A model generated the notes under the pieces. It was given only the letters and a program-made list of their open reading frames with translations. It was not told where the DNA came from and made no database searches. This document shows positions 48,127-61,300 of a stretch of 64,000 nucleotides of DNA, piece by piece. The stretch covers positions 121,237,129 through 121,301,128 of the forward strand of contig OZ018321.1 of the NCBI GenBank assembly GCA_963969495.1, given 5' to 3'. Position numbers and translations under genes: made by a program. This DNA is from Ceratothoa steindachneri. Its lineage: Eukaryota; Arthropoda; Malacostraca; Isopoda; Cymothoidae. The first letter of the stretch is position 1; every line of letters begins with the position of its first letter.

Positions 48127-48479
48127 TATGTTATCAAAGTGAGACCAGTAAACGGACATTTTGAATATGATTTCGAAAACAAGCGGCCCCACTGCTAGAT
48201 GCTATGTATAAAAATAACATAATTTTAAGGATTATTGAGTTATTTAGTGCTTTAAATAGTTAGTCTAAATCAAGAATAACAAAAGACCATAAAAATTAGT
48301 ACATTGGTATAAGTTAATTCCCAAGGACTTCTTCAGCAAGACTTTTAAAAAACCCAGCAAAGCTGAATAATATCCAAAATTTGTCCCAAACTCAAAAACA
48401 TGGTAGAAATAATGAGAATATCAATAATACACATACACATTTAAACCTAAAAATAATTCTTCCTCTCTCTCTCTTTCTC
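48127..48479. other. AT-rich spacer
   Basis: No feature recognised apart from a short CT-rich tract just before the TA tract. Confidence 0.4.
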
Positions 48480-48488
48480 TATATATAT

Positions 48489-48560
<72 letters not shown>
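48480..48560. repeat. (TA)n microsatellite
   Basis: About 40 TA repeats with one AA interruption, preceded by a (CT)n stretch (48463-48480). Confidence 0.95.
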
Positions 48561-48562
<2 letters not shown>

Positions 48563-49353
48563 TGAAGAACTCATTAGTGAGTTATGGTACATGATAGTGA
48601 AACCACTGTAGAGGAGCATAGAATTTAATTACGAAACTAGTTTCACTCTGAAGTTTACCCTTCCCTATGCAGTTGTATAATGAGAATGGAATGAACAACG
48701 TAGGTTACTAAATATGTCAAAGTCCAAGCAAGGGTCATTGATCAGGAGGTGTGGGCTCTAAGATCATTGACTAAACTCTTTACAATCAGGTTCTGGGAAA
48801 AGGAGCTACATTTAAATTGACCATTGGAAAGATTAAAATTGGGAATTTCGCCTTTTTGGTCAGCAGACCTTGTTATTAATAGCCCCCAATAAGCAAATGA
48901 CCTCTGCTCCCTCTGACCGCTTAGGAAATTAAGGGAGAAACCTTTGATCACACAGCCCGTGTTAGAGGTCCCTCCAACGTGACCACAATTAAGGAGAGCT
49001 GCGCTTTCGAAGATATTGTACTGAAGGGTCTAAATTCGAGTTTAGGGAAGCTGTTACATGCTGTGCAAATTTTAAAGCACACCCTGTTCTTTCAGCCCAT
49101 GCAAGAGGTAAGAAGTGGAAGTCCATTTGCAACTTGACTTCACGCGGAATACCTCGAAGGGGGACCGGGGGGACTCCATAGTATAAACAACTTGATCACT
49201 CTTTAAAACCTTTCTCCATACCATACAAGGTAATTAGAGTTAAAAGTAGATCTTTCAACCTATCCCCATTAATTAAGAACGAAATGCAAACTCTAAATTC
49301 CTAAACTATCGAAATGAATTTGTAGAGCCAAATCTGAATTTAAATGAAATTGG
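48561..49353. other. Spacer upstream of the satellite
   Basis: No recognisable gene. An open frame at 48742-48951 (minus) is unsupported. The last 100 bases show no satellite units, so the array edge is fairly sharp. Confidence 0.4.
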
Positions 49354-52300
49354 GATTTGAGTTATTTTGTTGTCTGTACGAACCCTGATCAACTTGGAAC
49401 AAGTTCATTTGAGTTATTTTGTTGTGTGTATGAACTTTGATCAAAATCGAACAAGAAGATTTGAGTTATTTTGTTGTGTGTTCAAACACTAATCAACTTG
49501 GAACAAGTTCATTTGTGTTATTTTGTTGTGTGTACGAACCTTGATCAACCTGGAACAAGTTCATTTGAGTTATTTTGTTTTGTGTACGAAGCATTATGCT
49601 CCTGGAACAAGTTTATTTGAGTTATTTTGTTGTATACGAACTTTGATCAACTAAGAACTAGTTGATTTGAGTTGTTTTGTTGTGTGTACAAAATCTGATC
49701 AACTTGGAACAAGTTCATTCAAGTTATTTTGTTGTGTGTACAAACCCTGATCAACTTGGAACAAGTTAATTTAAATTATTTTAATGTGTGTATGAACCAA
49801 TATCAACTTGGAACAATTTCATTTGAGTTATTTTGTTGTCTGTACGAACCCTGATCAACTTGGAACAATTTTATTTAATTATTTTGAGGTATGTACGAAC
49901 CATGATACCCCTGGAAAAAGTTCAGTTGAGTTTTTTTGTTGTGTGTAAGAACCTTGATAAACCTAGAACAAGTTGAATTGAGTTATTTTGTTGTGTGTAC
50001 GAAAATGGATCAACTTGTAACAAGTTGATTTGAGTTATTTTGTTGTTTGTACGAACTCTCATCAACAAAGAACAAGTTCCTTTGATTTATTTTGTCGTGT
50101 GTACGAACCTTGATCAACTTTGTACAAGTTGATTTGAGTTATTTTGTTGTGTGTACTAATCTTGATGAAATTGAAACAATTTGATTTGAGTTTTTTTTTG
50201 TTGTGTGTACGAACTCTGATCAACTTGGAACAAGTTCATTTGAGTTATTTTGTTGTGCGATGAACCCTGATCAACTTAGAGCAAGTTAATTTTTGTTGTT
50301 TTGTTGTGTCTTCAAAACCTGATCAACCTGAAACAAGTTGATTTGAATTATTTTGTTGTGTGTACGAACCTTGATACACTTGGATCAAGGTAATTTGAAT
50401 TTTTTTGTTGTGTGTATGAACTCTGATCAACATGGAACAAGATAATTTGATTTATTTTGTTGTGTGTTCGAACACTAATCAACTTGGAACAAGTTCATTT
50501 GTGCTTTTTTGTTTGTGTGTACGAAACCTGATCACCATGAAACAAGTTAATTTGAGTTATTTTGCTGGGTGTACGAACACTGATCAACATGGAAAAAGTT
50601 CATTCGAGTTATTTCGTTGTGTGTACGAACTCTGATCAACTTGGAAAAAGTTAATTTTTGTTATTTTGTTGTGGGTATGAACCGTGATCAAATTGGAACA
50701 AGTTTATTTGAGTTAATTTGTTGTATGCACGAACTATGATACCCCTGAAACAAGTTGATTTGAGTTATTTGGTTGTGTGTATGAAACTTTATCAACTTGG
50801 TACAAGTTGATTTGAGTGATTTTGTTGTGTCTACGAACCTTGATCAACTTTGAACAAGTTGATTTAAGTTTTTTGTTGTGTGTACGAACGTTACTTAACT
50901 TGAAACAAATTCATTTGAGGTTCTTTGTTGTGTGTATGAACTCGTATTAACTTCAAGCAAATTGGTTTTGTTATTTTGTTGTGTCTTCGAACCCTGATCA
51001 AGCTGGAACAAGTTCATTTGAGTTATTTTGTTTTGCGTACTAACCAATATTACCGTTGGAAAAAGTTGATTTAAATTATTTCTTTGTTGTACGAACTTTA
51101 CTCAACTTGGAACAAGTTGATTTGAGTTATTTTGTCGGGGTATGAACCCTGATTAAATTGGAGCAAGTTGATTTTTTTTATTTTGTTGTGTCTCCGAACC
51201 CTGATCAACCTGGAACAAGTTTATTTTAGTTATTTTGTTGTGTCTACGAACCCTTTTAACGCGTGAAACAAGTCGATTTATGTTATTTTGTTGTGTGTTC
51301 CAACTTTGATCAACTTTGAACAAGTTGATTTGAGTTATTTTGTTGTGTGTATGAACTCTGATCAACTTGGAGCAAGTTGATATTTGTTATTTTGTTGTGT
51401 CTTCGAACCCTGATCAAGCTAGAACAAGTTCATTTGAGTTATTTTGTTCTGTGTACTAACCATTATTACCGTTGGAACAAGTTGATCTAAATTATTTTGT
51501 TGTGTGTACGAACTTTGATCAACTTGAAACAAGTTCATTTGAGATATTTTGTTGTGTGTATGAACCCGTATTAACTTGAAGCAACTAGATTTTTGATATT
51601 TTGATGTGTCTGCAAACTCTGAACAAACTAAAACAAGTTCATTTGAGTTATTTTGTTTTGGGTACTAACCAATATTACCGTTGGAACAAATTGATTTAAA
51701 TTATTTCTTTGTTTTACGAACTTTAATCAACTTGGAACAAGTTGATTTGAGTTATTTTGTCGTGTGTATGAACCCTGATTAACTTCGAGCAAGTTGATTT
51801 TTTTTATTTTGTTGTGTCTCCGAACCCTGATCAACCTGGAACAAGTTCATTTTAGTTATTTTGTTGTGTCTACGAACCATTATAACGCGTGTAACAAGTC
51901 GATTTATGTTATTTTGTTGTGTGTACCAACTTTGATCAACTTTGAACAAGTTGATTGGAGTTATTTTGTTGTGTGTATGAACTCTGATCAACTTGGAGCA
52001 AGTTGATTTTTGTTATTTTGTTTTGTCTTCGAACCCTGATCAAGCTAGAACAAGTTCATTTCAGTTATTTTGTTCTGTGTACTAACCATTATTACCGTTG
52101 GAACAAGTTGATCTGAATTATTTTGTTGTGTGTACGAACTTTGATTAACTTGAAACAAGTTGTTTGAGTTATTTTGTCGTGTGTATGAACCCTGATTAAC
52201 TTCGAGCAAGTTGATTTTTGATATTTTCTTGTGTCTCTGAACCCTGATCAACCTGAAAAAAGTTCATTTAAGTAATATTGTTGTGTGTACGAACAATTAT

Positions 52301-55300
52301 AACCCTTGGAAAAAGTGGATTTGAGTTATTTCGTTGTGCCTACGAACTTTGATCAACTTGGAAGAAGTTCATTTGAGTGATTTTTTGTTGTGTACGAATT
52401 CTGATTAACTTGGAACAAGTTTATTTGAGTCACTTTGTAGTGTGTTCGAACCTTAATCAACTTGGAATAAGTTCATTTGAGTTACTTTGTTGTGAGTACG
52501 AACCCTGATCAACCGGAACAAGTTCATTTGATTTATTTTGTTGTATGTACGAACGATAATTTTCCTGAAACAAGTTGATTTGAGTTATTTAATTGTTTGT
52601 ACGAGCCTTAATGAATTTGGAACAAGTTAATTTGAGTTATTTTGTTGTGTACAAACCATTATACCCCTGGAACAAGTTTATTTGAGTTATTTTGTTGTGT
52701 GTAAGAACTTTTGATCAACTTGGAACAAGTTGATTTAAGTTATTTTGTGTTGTGTACGAACTCTGATTAACTTGGAACAAGTTCATTTGAGTTTCTTCAT
52801 TGTGTGTACGAACCCTGATTAACTTGGAACAAGTTAATTTGATTTTTTTTGTTGTAGGTACGAACGATGATTTCCCTGAAACAAGTTTATTTGAGTTATT
52901 TTGTTGTTTGTACGAACCTTAATCAACTTGGAACAAGTTAATTTCAGTTATTTTGTTGTGTTTTTTGAACTCCAATAAAATTAGAACAAGTTTATTTAAG
53001 TTAGTTTCTTGTGTGTCCGAACCCTGATAAACTTGGAGCAAGTTGATTTTTGTTATTTTGTTCTGTCTCCAAACCCTGATTAACCTGGAACAAGTTCATT
53101 TGAGGTATTTTCTTGTGTGTACGAACCATTATAACCCTTGGAACAAGTTGATTTTTGTTATTTTGGTGTTTATACTAACTTTAATCAACATGGAACAAGT
53201 TGATTTGTGTTATTTCGTTGTGTGTATGAACCCTAATTAACTTGGAGCAAGTTGTTTTTGTTATTTTCTTGTGTCTTCGAACCTTGATCAACCTGGAAGC
53301 GGTTCATTTGAGTTATTTTGTTGTGTGTACGAACCCTGATCAACTTTGCGCATGTGAATTTTTTTATTTTGTTGTGTGTACGAACCCTGATTAACTTGGA
53401 ACAAGTTCCTTTTAGTTATTTTGTTCTGTCTCTGAACCCTGATCAACCTGGAACAAGTTCATTTGAGGCATTTATTTGTGTCTCCGAACCCTGATCAACC
53501 TGGAAGTACTTCATTTAATGTATTTTGTCGTGTGTACAAACCATTATAACCCCTAGAAAAAGTTGATTTGAGTTATTTTGTTGTGTGTACGAACTTTGAT
53601 CAACGTGGAACAAGTTGATTTGAGGTCTTTTGTTGTGTCTATGAACTCTGATCAACTTGGAGCAAGTTTTTTTTTTTTATTTTGTTGTGTCTTTGAACCC
53701 TGATCAACCTGGAACAAGTTCATTTGAGTTATTTTGTTGTGTGTATGAACCATTGTACCCCTGGAACAAGTTGATTTGAGTTATTTTGTTTTGAGTACGA
53801 AGTCTGATCAACTTGGAACAAGTTGATTTGAGTTTTTTTTTGTGTGTACGAACTCAGATTAACTTGGAACAAGTTCATTTGAGGTATTTTGTTGTGTGTA
53901 TGATCCCTGATTAACTTCGAGCAAGTTGATTTTTGTTATTTTCGTTCTGACTTCGAACCCTGATCAACCTGTAACAATTTCTTTTGAGGTATTTTGTTGT
54001 GTGTACAAACCATTATACCCCTGGAACAAGTTGATTTGAGTTATTTTGTTGTGTGTACGAACTCTGATTAACTTGGAACAAGTTCATTTAAGTTACTTTG
54101 TTGAGGTTATGAACCCTGATCAACTTGAAACAAGTTCATTTGATTTATTTTGTTGTATGTACGAACCATGATACCCCTGAAACAAGTTGATTTGCGTTAT
54201 TTTGTTGTTTTTACGAACCTTGATCAACTTGGAACAAGTTGATTTAAGTTATTTTGTGTAGTGTACGAACTCTGATTAACTTGGAACAAGTTCATTTAAG
54301 TTACTTTGTTGAGGTTATGAACCCTGATCAACTTGAAACAAGTTTATTTGATTTATTTTGTTGTATGTACGAACCATGATACCCCTGAAACAAGTTGATT
54401 TGCGTTATTTTGTTGTTTTTACGAACCTTGATCAACTTGGAACAAGTTAATTTGAGCTATTTTGTTGTCTTTTCGAACTTTGATAAAATTGGAACAAGTT
54501 CATTTAAGTTAGTTTGTTGTGTGACCGAACCCTGATCAACTTGGAACAAGTTGATTTATGCTATTTTTTTGTGTGTACGAACCATTATACCTCTGGAAAA
54601 AGTTGATTTAAGTTATTTTGTTGAGTGTACGAACCTTGATCAACAGGGTACAAGTTGATTTGAGTTATTTTGTTTTGTGTACCAACCATGATCAACTTGG
54701 AACAAGTTGATTTGAGTTTTTTTGTTGTGTGTACGAACTCTGATCAACTTGGAACGAGTTCATTTTTGTTATTTTGTTGTGTGTATGAACCCTGATCAAC
54801 TTCGAGCAACTTGATTTTGGTTATTTTTTTGTGTCTATGAACCCTGATCAACCTGGAACAAGTTCATTCAATGTATTTTGTTGTGTGTACGAACCATTAT
54901 AACCCCTGGAACAAGTAGATTCGAGTTATTTCGTTGTGTGTATAAACTTTGATCAACTTGGACCAAGTTGATTTGAGGTTTTTTGTTGTGTGTATGAACC
55001 CTGATCAACTTAGAGCAAGTTGATTTTTTTATTTTGTTGTGTCTCCGAACCCTGATCAACCTGGAACAAGTTTATTTTAGTTATTTTGTTGTGTCTACGA
55101 ACCATTACAACGCGTGAAACAAGTCGATTTATGTTATTTTGTTGTGTGTTCCAACTTTGATCAACTTTGAACAAGTTGATTTGAGTTATTTTGTTGTGTG
55201 TATGAACTCTGATCAACTTGGAGCAAGTTGATTTTTGTTATTTTGTTGTGTCTTCGAACCCTGATCAAGCTAGAACAAGTTTATTTGAGTTATTTTGTTT

Positions 55301-58300
55301 TGTGTTCTAACCATTATTACCGTTGGAACAAGTTGATCTAAATTATTTTGTTGTGTGTACGAACTTTGATCAACTTGAAACAAGTTGATTTGAGTTATTT
55401 TGTCGTGTGTATGAACGCTGATTAACTTCGAGCAAGTTGATTTTTGTTATTTTCTTGTGGGTACGAACCATGTTCAACTTGGAACAAGTTCATTTGAGTT
55501 ATTTTGTTGTATGCTCGAACTATGATACCCCTGGAACAAGTTGATTTGAGTTATTTGGTTGTGTGTACGAAACTTTATCAACTTGTTACAAGTTGATTTG
55601 AGTTATTTTGTTGTGTCTACGAACCTTGATCAACTTTGAACAAGTTGATTTGAGTTTTTTGTTGTGTGTACGAACGTTAATCAACTTCAAACAAGTTCAT
55701 TTGAGATCTTTTGTTGTGTGTATGAACCCGTATTAACTTCTAGCAACTAGATTTTTTATATTTTGATGTGTCTGCGAACTCTGATCAAGCTGGAACAAGT
55801 TCATTTGAGTTATTTTGTTTTGCGTACTAACCAATATTACCGTTGGAACAAATTGATTTAAATTATTTCTTTGTTGTACGAACTTTAATCAACTTGGAAC
55901 AAGTTGATTTGAGTTATTTTGTCGTGTGTATGAACCCTGATTAACTTTGAGCAAGTTGATTTTTTTTATTTTGTTGTGTCTCCGAACCCTGATCAACCTG
56001 GAACAAGTTCATTTTAGTTATTTTGTTGTGTCTACGAACCATTATAACGCGTGTAACAAGTCGATTTATGTTATTTTGTTGTGTTTTCGAACTCCAATAA
56101 AATTAGAACAAATTTATTCAAGTTAGTTTCTTGTGTGTCCGAACCCTGATAAACTTGGAGCAAGTTGATTTTTGTTATTTTGTTTTGTCTTCGAACCCTG
56201 ATCAAGCTAGAACAAGTTCATTTGAGTTATTTTGTTCTGTGTACTAACCATTATTACCGTTGGAACAGGTTGATCTGAATTATTTTGTTGTGTGTACGAA
56301 CTTTGATTAACTTGAAACAAGTTGATTTTAGTTATTTTGTCGTGTGTAAGAACCCTGATTAACTTCGAGCAAGTTGATTTTTGATATTTTGTTGTGTCTC
56401 TGAACCCTGATCAACCTGAAAAAAGTTCATTTGAGTAATTTTGTTGTGTGTACGAACAATTATAACCCTTGGAAAAAGTTGATTCGAGTTATTTTGTTGT
56501 GTCTACGAACTTTGATCAACTTGGAACAAGTTCATTTGAGTGATTTTTTGTTGTGTACGAACTCTGATCAACTTGGAACAAGTTTATTTAGGGCACTTTG
56601 TAGTGTGTTCGAACCTTAATCAACTTGGAATAAGTTCATTTGAGTTACTTTGTTGTGAGTACGAACCCTGATCAACCGGAACAAGTTCATTTGATTTATT
56701 TTGTTGTATGTACGAACGATAATTTCCCTGAAACAAGTTGATTTGAGTTATTTAATTGTTTGTACGAGCCTTAATAAATTTGAACAAGTTAATTTGAGTT
56801 ATTTTGTTGTGTACAAACCATTATACCCCTGGAACAAGTTTATTTGAGTTATTTTGTTGTGTGTACGAACTTTTGATCAACTTGGAACAAGTTGATTTAA
56901 GTTATTTTGTGTTGTGTACGAACTCTGATTAACTTGGAACAAGTTCATTTGAGTTTCTTTATCCCTGATCAACCTGGAACAAGTTCATTTGAGTTATTTT
57001 GTTGTGTGTATGAACCATTGTACCCCTGGAACAAGTTGATTTGAGTTATTTTGTGTTGTGTACGAAGTCTGATCAACTTGGAACAAGTTGATTTGAGGTT
57101 TCTTTTGTGTGTACGAACTCAGATCAACTTGAAACAAGTTCATTTGAGTTATTGTGTTGTGTGTATGATCCCTGATTAACTTCGAGCAAGTTGATTTTTG
57201 TTATTTTCGTTCTGACTTCGAACCCTGATCAACCTGTAACAAGTTCTTTTGAGGTATTTTGTTGTGTGTACAAACCATTATACCCCTGGAACAAGTTGAT
57301 TTGAGTTATTTTGTTGTGTGTACGAACTTTGATTAACTTGAAACAAGTTGATTTAAGTTATTTTGTGTAGTGTAAGAACTCTGATTAAATTGGAACAAGT
57401 TTATTTAAGTTACTTTGTTGAGGTTATGAACCCTGATCAACTTGAAACAAGTTCATTTGATTTATTTTGTTGTATGTACGAACTATGATACCCCTGAAAC
57501 AAGTTGATTTGCTTTATTTTGTTGTTTTTACGAACCTTGATCAACTTGGAACAAGTTAATTTGAGCTATTTTGTTGTCTTTTCGAACTTCGATAAAATTG
57601 GAACAAGTTCATTTATGTTAGTTTGTTGTGTGTCCGAACCCTGTTCAACTTGGAACAAGTTGGTTATGCTATTTTTTGTGTGTACGAACCATTATACCCC
57701 TGGAAAAAGTTGATTTAAGTTAATTTGTTGTGTGTACGAACCTTGATCAACAGGGTACAAGTTGATTTGAGTTATTTTGTTTTGTGTACCAACCATGATC
57801 AACTTGGAACAAGTTGATTTGAGTTTTTTTGTTGTGTGTACGAACTCTGATCAACTTGGAACAAGTTCATTTTTGTTATTTTGTTGTGTGTATGAACTCT
57901 GATCAACTTCGAGCAACTTGATTTTGGTTATTTTTTTGTGTCTATGAACCCTGATCAACCTGGAACAAGTTCATTCAATGTATTTTGTTGTGTGTACGAA
58001 CCATTATAACCCCTGGAACAAGTAGATTCGAGTTATTTCGTTGTGTGTACAAACTTTGGTCAACTTGGACCAAGTTGATTTGAGGTTTTTTGTTGTGCGT
58101 ATGAACCCTGATCAACTTAGAGCAAGTTGATTTTTAAATTTTGTTGTGTCTCCGAACCCTGATCAACCTGAAACAAGTTTATTTTAGTTATTTTGTTGTG
58201 TCTACGAACCATTATAACGCGTGAAACATTTCGATTTATGTTATTTTGTTGTGTGTTCCAACTTTGATCAACTTTGAACAAGTTGATTTGAGTTATTTTG

Positions 58301-61300
58301 TTGTGTGTATGAACTCTGATCAACTAGGAGCAAGTTGATTTTTGTTATTATGTTGTGTCTTCGAACCCTGATCAAGCTAGAACAAGTTCATTTGAGTTAT
58401 TTTGTTTTGTGTACAAACCATTATTACCGTTGGAACAATTTGATCTAAATTATTTTGTTGTGTGTACGAACTTTGATCAACTTGAAACAAGTTGATTTGA
58501 GTTATTTTGTCGTGTGTATGAACGCTGATTAACTTCGAGCAAGTTGATTTTTGTTATTTTGTTGTGGGTACGAACCCTGCTCAACTTGGAACAAGTTCAT
58601 TTGAGTTATTTTGTTGTGTGTTCCAACTTTGATCAACTTTGAACAAGTTGATTTGAGTTATTTGGTTGTGTGTACGGAACTTTATCAACTTGGTACAAGT
58701 TGATTTGAGTTATTTTATTGTGTCTACGAACCTTAATCAACTTTGAACAAGTTGATTTGATTTTTTTGTTGTGTGTACGAACGTTAATCAACTTCAAACA
58801 AGTTGATTTGAGATATTTTGTTGTGTGTATGAACCCGTATTAACTTCTAGCAACTAGATTTTTTATATTTTGATGTGTCTGCGAACTCTGATCAAGCGGA
58901 ACAAGTTCATTTGAGTTATTTTGTTTTGCGTACTAACCAATATTACCGTTGGAACAAATTGATTTAAATTATTTCTTTGTTGTACGAACTTTAATCAACT
59001 TGGAACAAGTTGATTTGAGTTATTTTGTCGTGTGTATGAACCCTGATTAACTTCGAGCAAGTTGATTTTTTTTATTTTGTTGTGTCTCCGAACCCTGATC
59101 AACCTGGAACAAGTTCATTTTAGTTATTTTGTTGTGTCTACGAACCATTATAACGCGTGTAACAAGTCGATTTATGTTATTTTGTTGTGTGTACCAACTT
59201 TGATCAACTTTGAACAAGTTGATTGGAGTTGTTTTGTTGTGTGTATGAACTCTGATCAACTTGGAGCAAGTTGATTTTTGTTATTTTGTTTTGTCTTCGA
59301 ACCCTGATCAAGCTAGAACAAGTTCATTTGAGTTATTTTGTTCTGTGTACTAACCATTATTACCGTTGGAACAAGTTGATCTGAATTATTTTGTTGTGTG
59401 TACGAACTTTGATTAACCTGAAACAAGTTGATTTGAGTTATTTTGTCGTGTGTATGAACCCTGATTAACTTCGAGCAAGTTGATTTTTGATATTTTCTTG
59501 TGTCTCTGAACCCTGATCAACCTGAAAAAAGTTCATTCGAGTAATTTTGTTGTGTGTACGAACAATTATAACCCTTGGAAAAAGTTGATTTGAGTTATTT
59601 CGTTGTGTCTACGAACTTTGATCAACTTGGAAGAAGTTCATTTGAGTAATTTTTTGTTGTATACGAACTCTGATCAACTTGGAACAAGTTTATTTGAGTC
59701 ACATTGTAGTGTTTTCGAACCTTAATCAACTTGGAATAAGTTCATTTGAGTTACTTTGTTGTGAGTACGAACCCTGATCAACCGGAACAAGTTCATTTGA
59801 TTTATTTTGTTGTATGTACGAACGATAATTTTCCTGAAACAAGTTGATTTGAGTTATTTAATTGTTTGTACAAGCCTTAATGAATTTGGAACAAGTTAAT
59901 TTGAGTTATTTTGTTGTGTACAAACCATTATACCCCTTATTTAAGTTAGTTTCTTGTGTGTCCGAACCCTGATAAACTTGGAGCAAGTTGATTTTTGTTA
60001 TTTTGTTTTGTCTCCGAACCCTGATTAACCTGGAACAAGTTCATTTGAGGTATTTTCTTGTGTGTACGAACCATTATAACCCTTGGAACAAGTTGATTTT
60101 TGTTATTTTGGTGTTTATACTAACTTTAATCAACTTGGAACAATTTGATTTGAGTTATTTCGTTGTGTGTATGAACCCTAATTAACTTGGAGCAAGTTGT
60201 TTTTGTTATTTTCTAGTGTCTTCGAACCTTGATCTACCTGAAAGCGGTTCATTTGAGTTATTTTGTTGTGTGTACGAACCCTGATCAACTTTGGGCATGT
60301 GAATTTTTTTATTTTATTGTGTGTACGAACCCTGATTAACTTGGAACAAGTTCCTTTTAGTTATTTTGTTCTGTCTCTGAACCCTGATCAACCTGGAACA
60401 AGTTCATTTGAGGCATTTTTTTTGTGTCTCCGAACCCTGATCAACCTGGAAGTACTTCATTTAATGTATTTTGTCGTGTGTACAAACCATTATAACCCCT
60501 AGAAAAAGTTGATTTGAGTTATTTTGTTGTGTGTACGAACTTTGATCAACGTGGAACAAGTTGATTCGAGGTCTTTTGTTGTGTGTATGAACTCTGATCA
60601 ACTTGGAGCAAGTTGTTTTTTTTTATTTTGTTGTGTCTTTGAACCCTGATCAACCTGGAACAAGTTCATTTGAGTTATTTTGTTGTGTGTATGAACCATT
60701 GTACCCCTGGAACAAGTTGATTTGAGTTATTTTGTGTTGTGTACGTAGTCTGATCAACTTGGAACAAGTTGATTTGAGTTTTTTTTTGTGTGTACGAACT
60801 CAGATCAACTTGGAACAAGTTCATTTGAGTTATTTTGTTGTGTGTATGATCCCTGATTAACTTCGAGCAAGTTGATTTTTGTTATTTTCGTTCTGACTTC
60901 GAACCCTGATCAACCTGTAACAAGTTCTTTTGAGGTATTTTGTTGTGTGTACAAACCATTATACCCCTGGAACAAGTTGATTTGAGTTATTTTGTTGTGT
61001 GTACGAACTTTGATTAACTTGAAACAAGTTGATTTAAGTTATTTTGTGTAGTGTACGAACTCTGATTAACTTGGAACAAGTTCATTTGAGTTACTTTGTT
61101 GAGGTTATGAACCCTGATCAACTTGAAACAAGTTCATTTGATTTATTTTGTTGTATGTACGAACCATGATACCCCTGAAACAAGTTGATTTGCGTTATTT
61201 TGTTGTTTTTACGAACCTTGATCAACTTGGAACAAGTTAATTTGAGCTATTTTGTTGTCTTTTCGAACTCGGATAAAATTGGAACAAGTTCATTTAAGTT

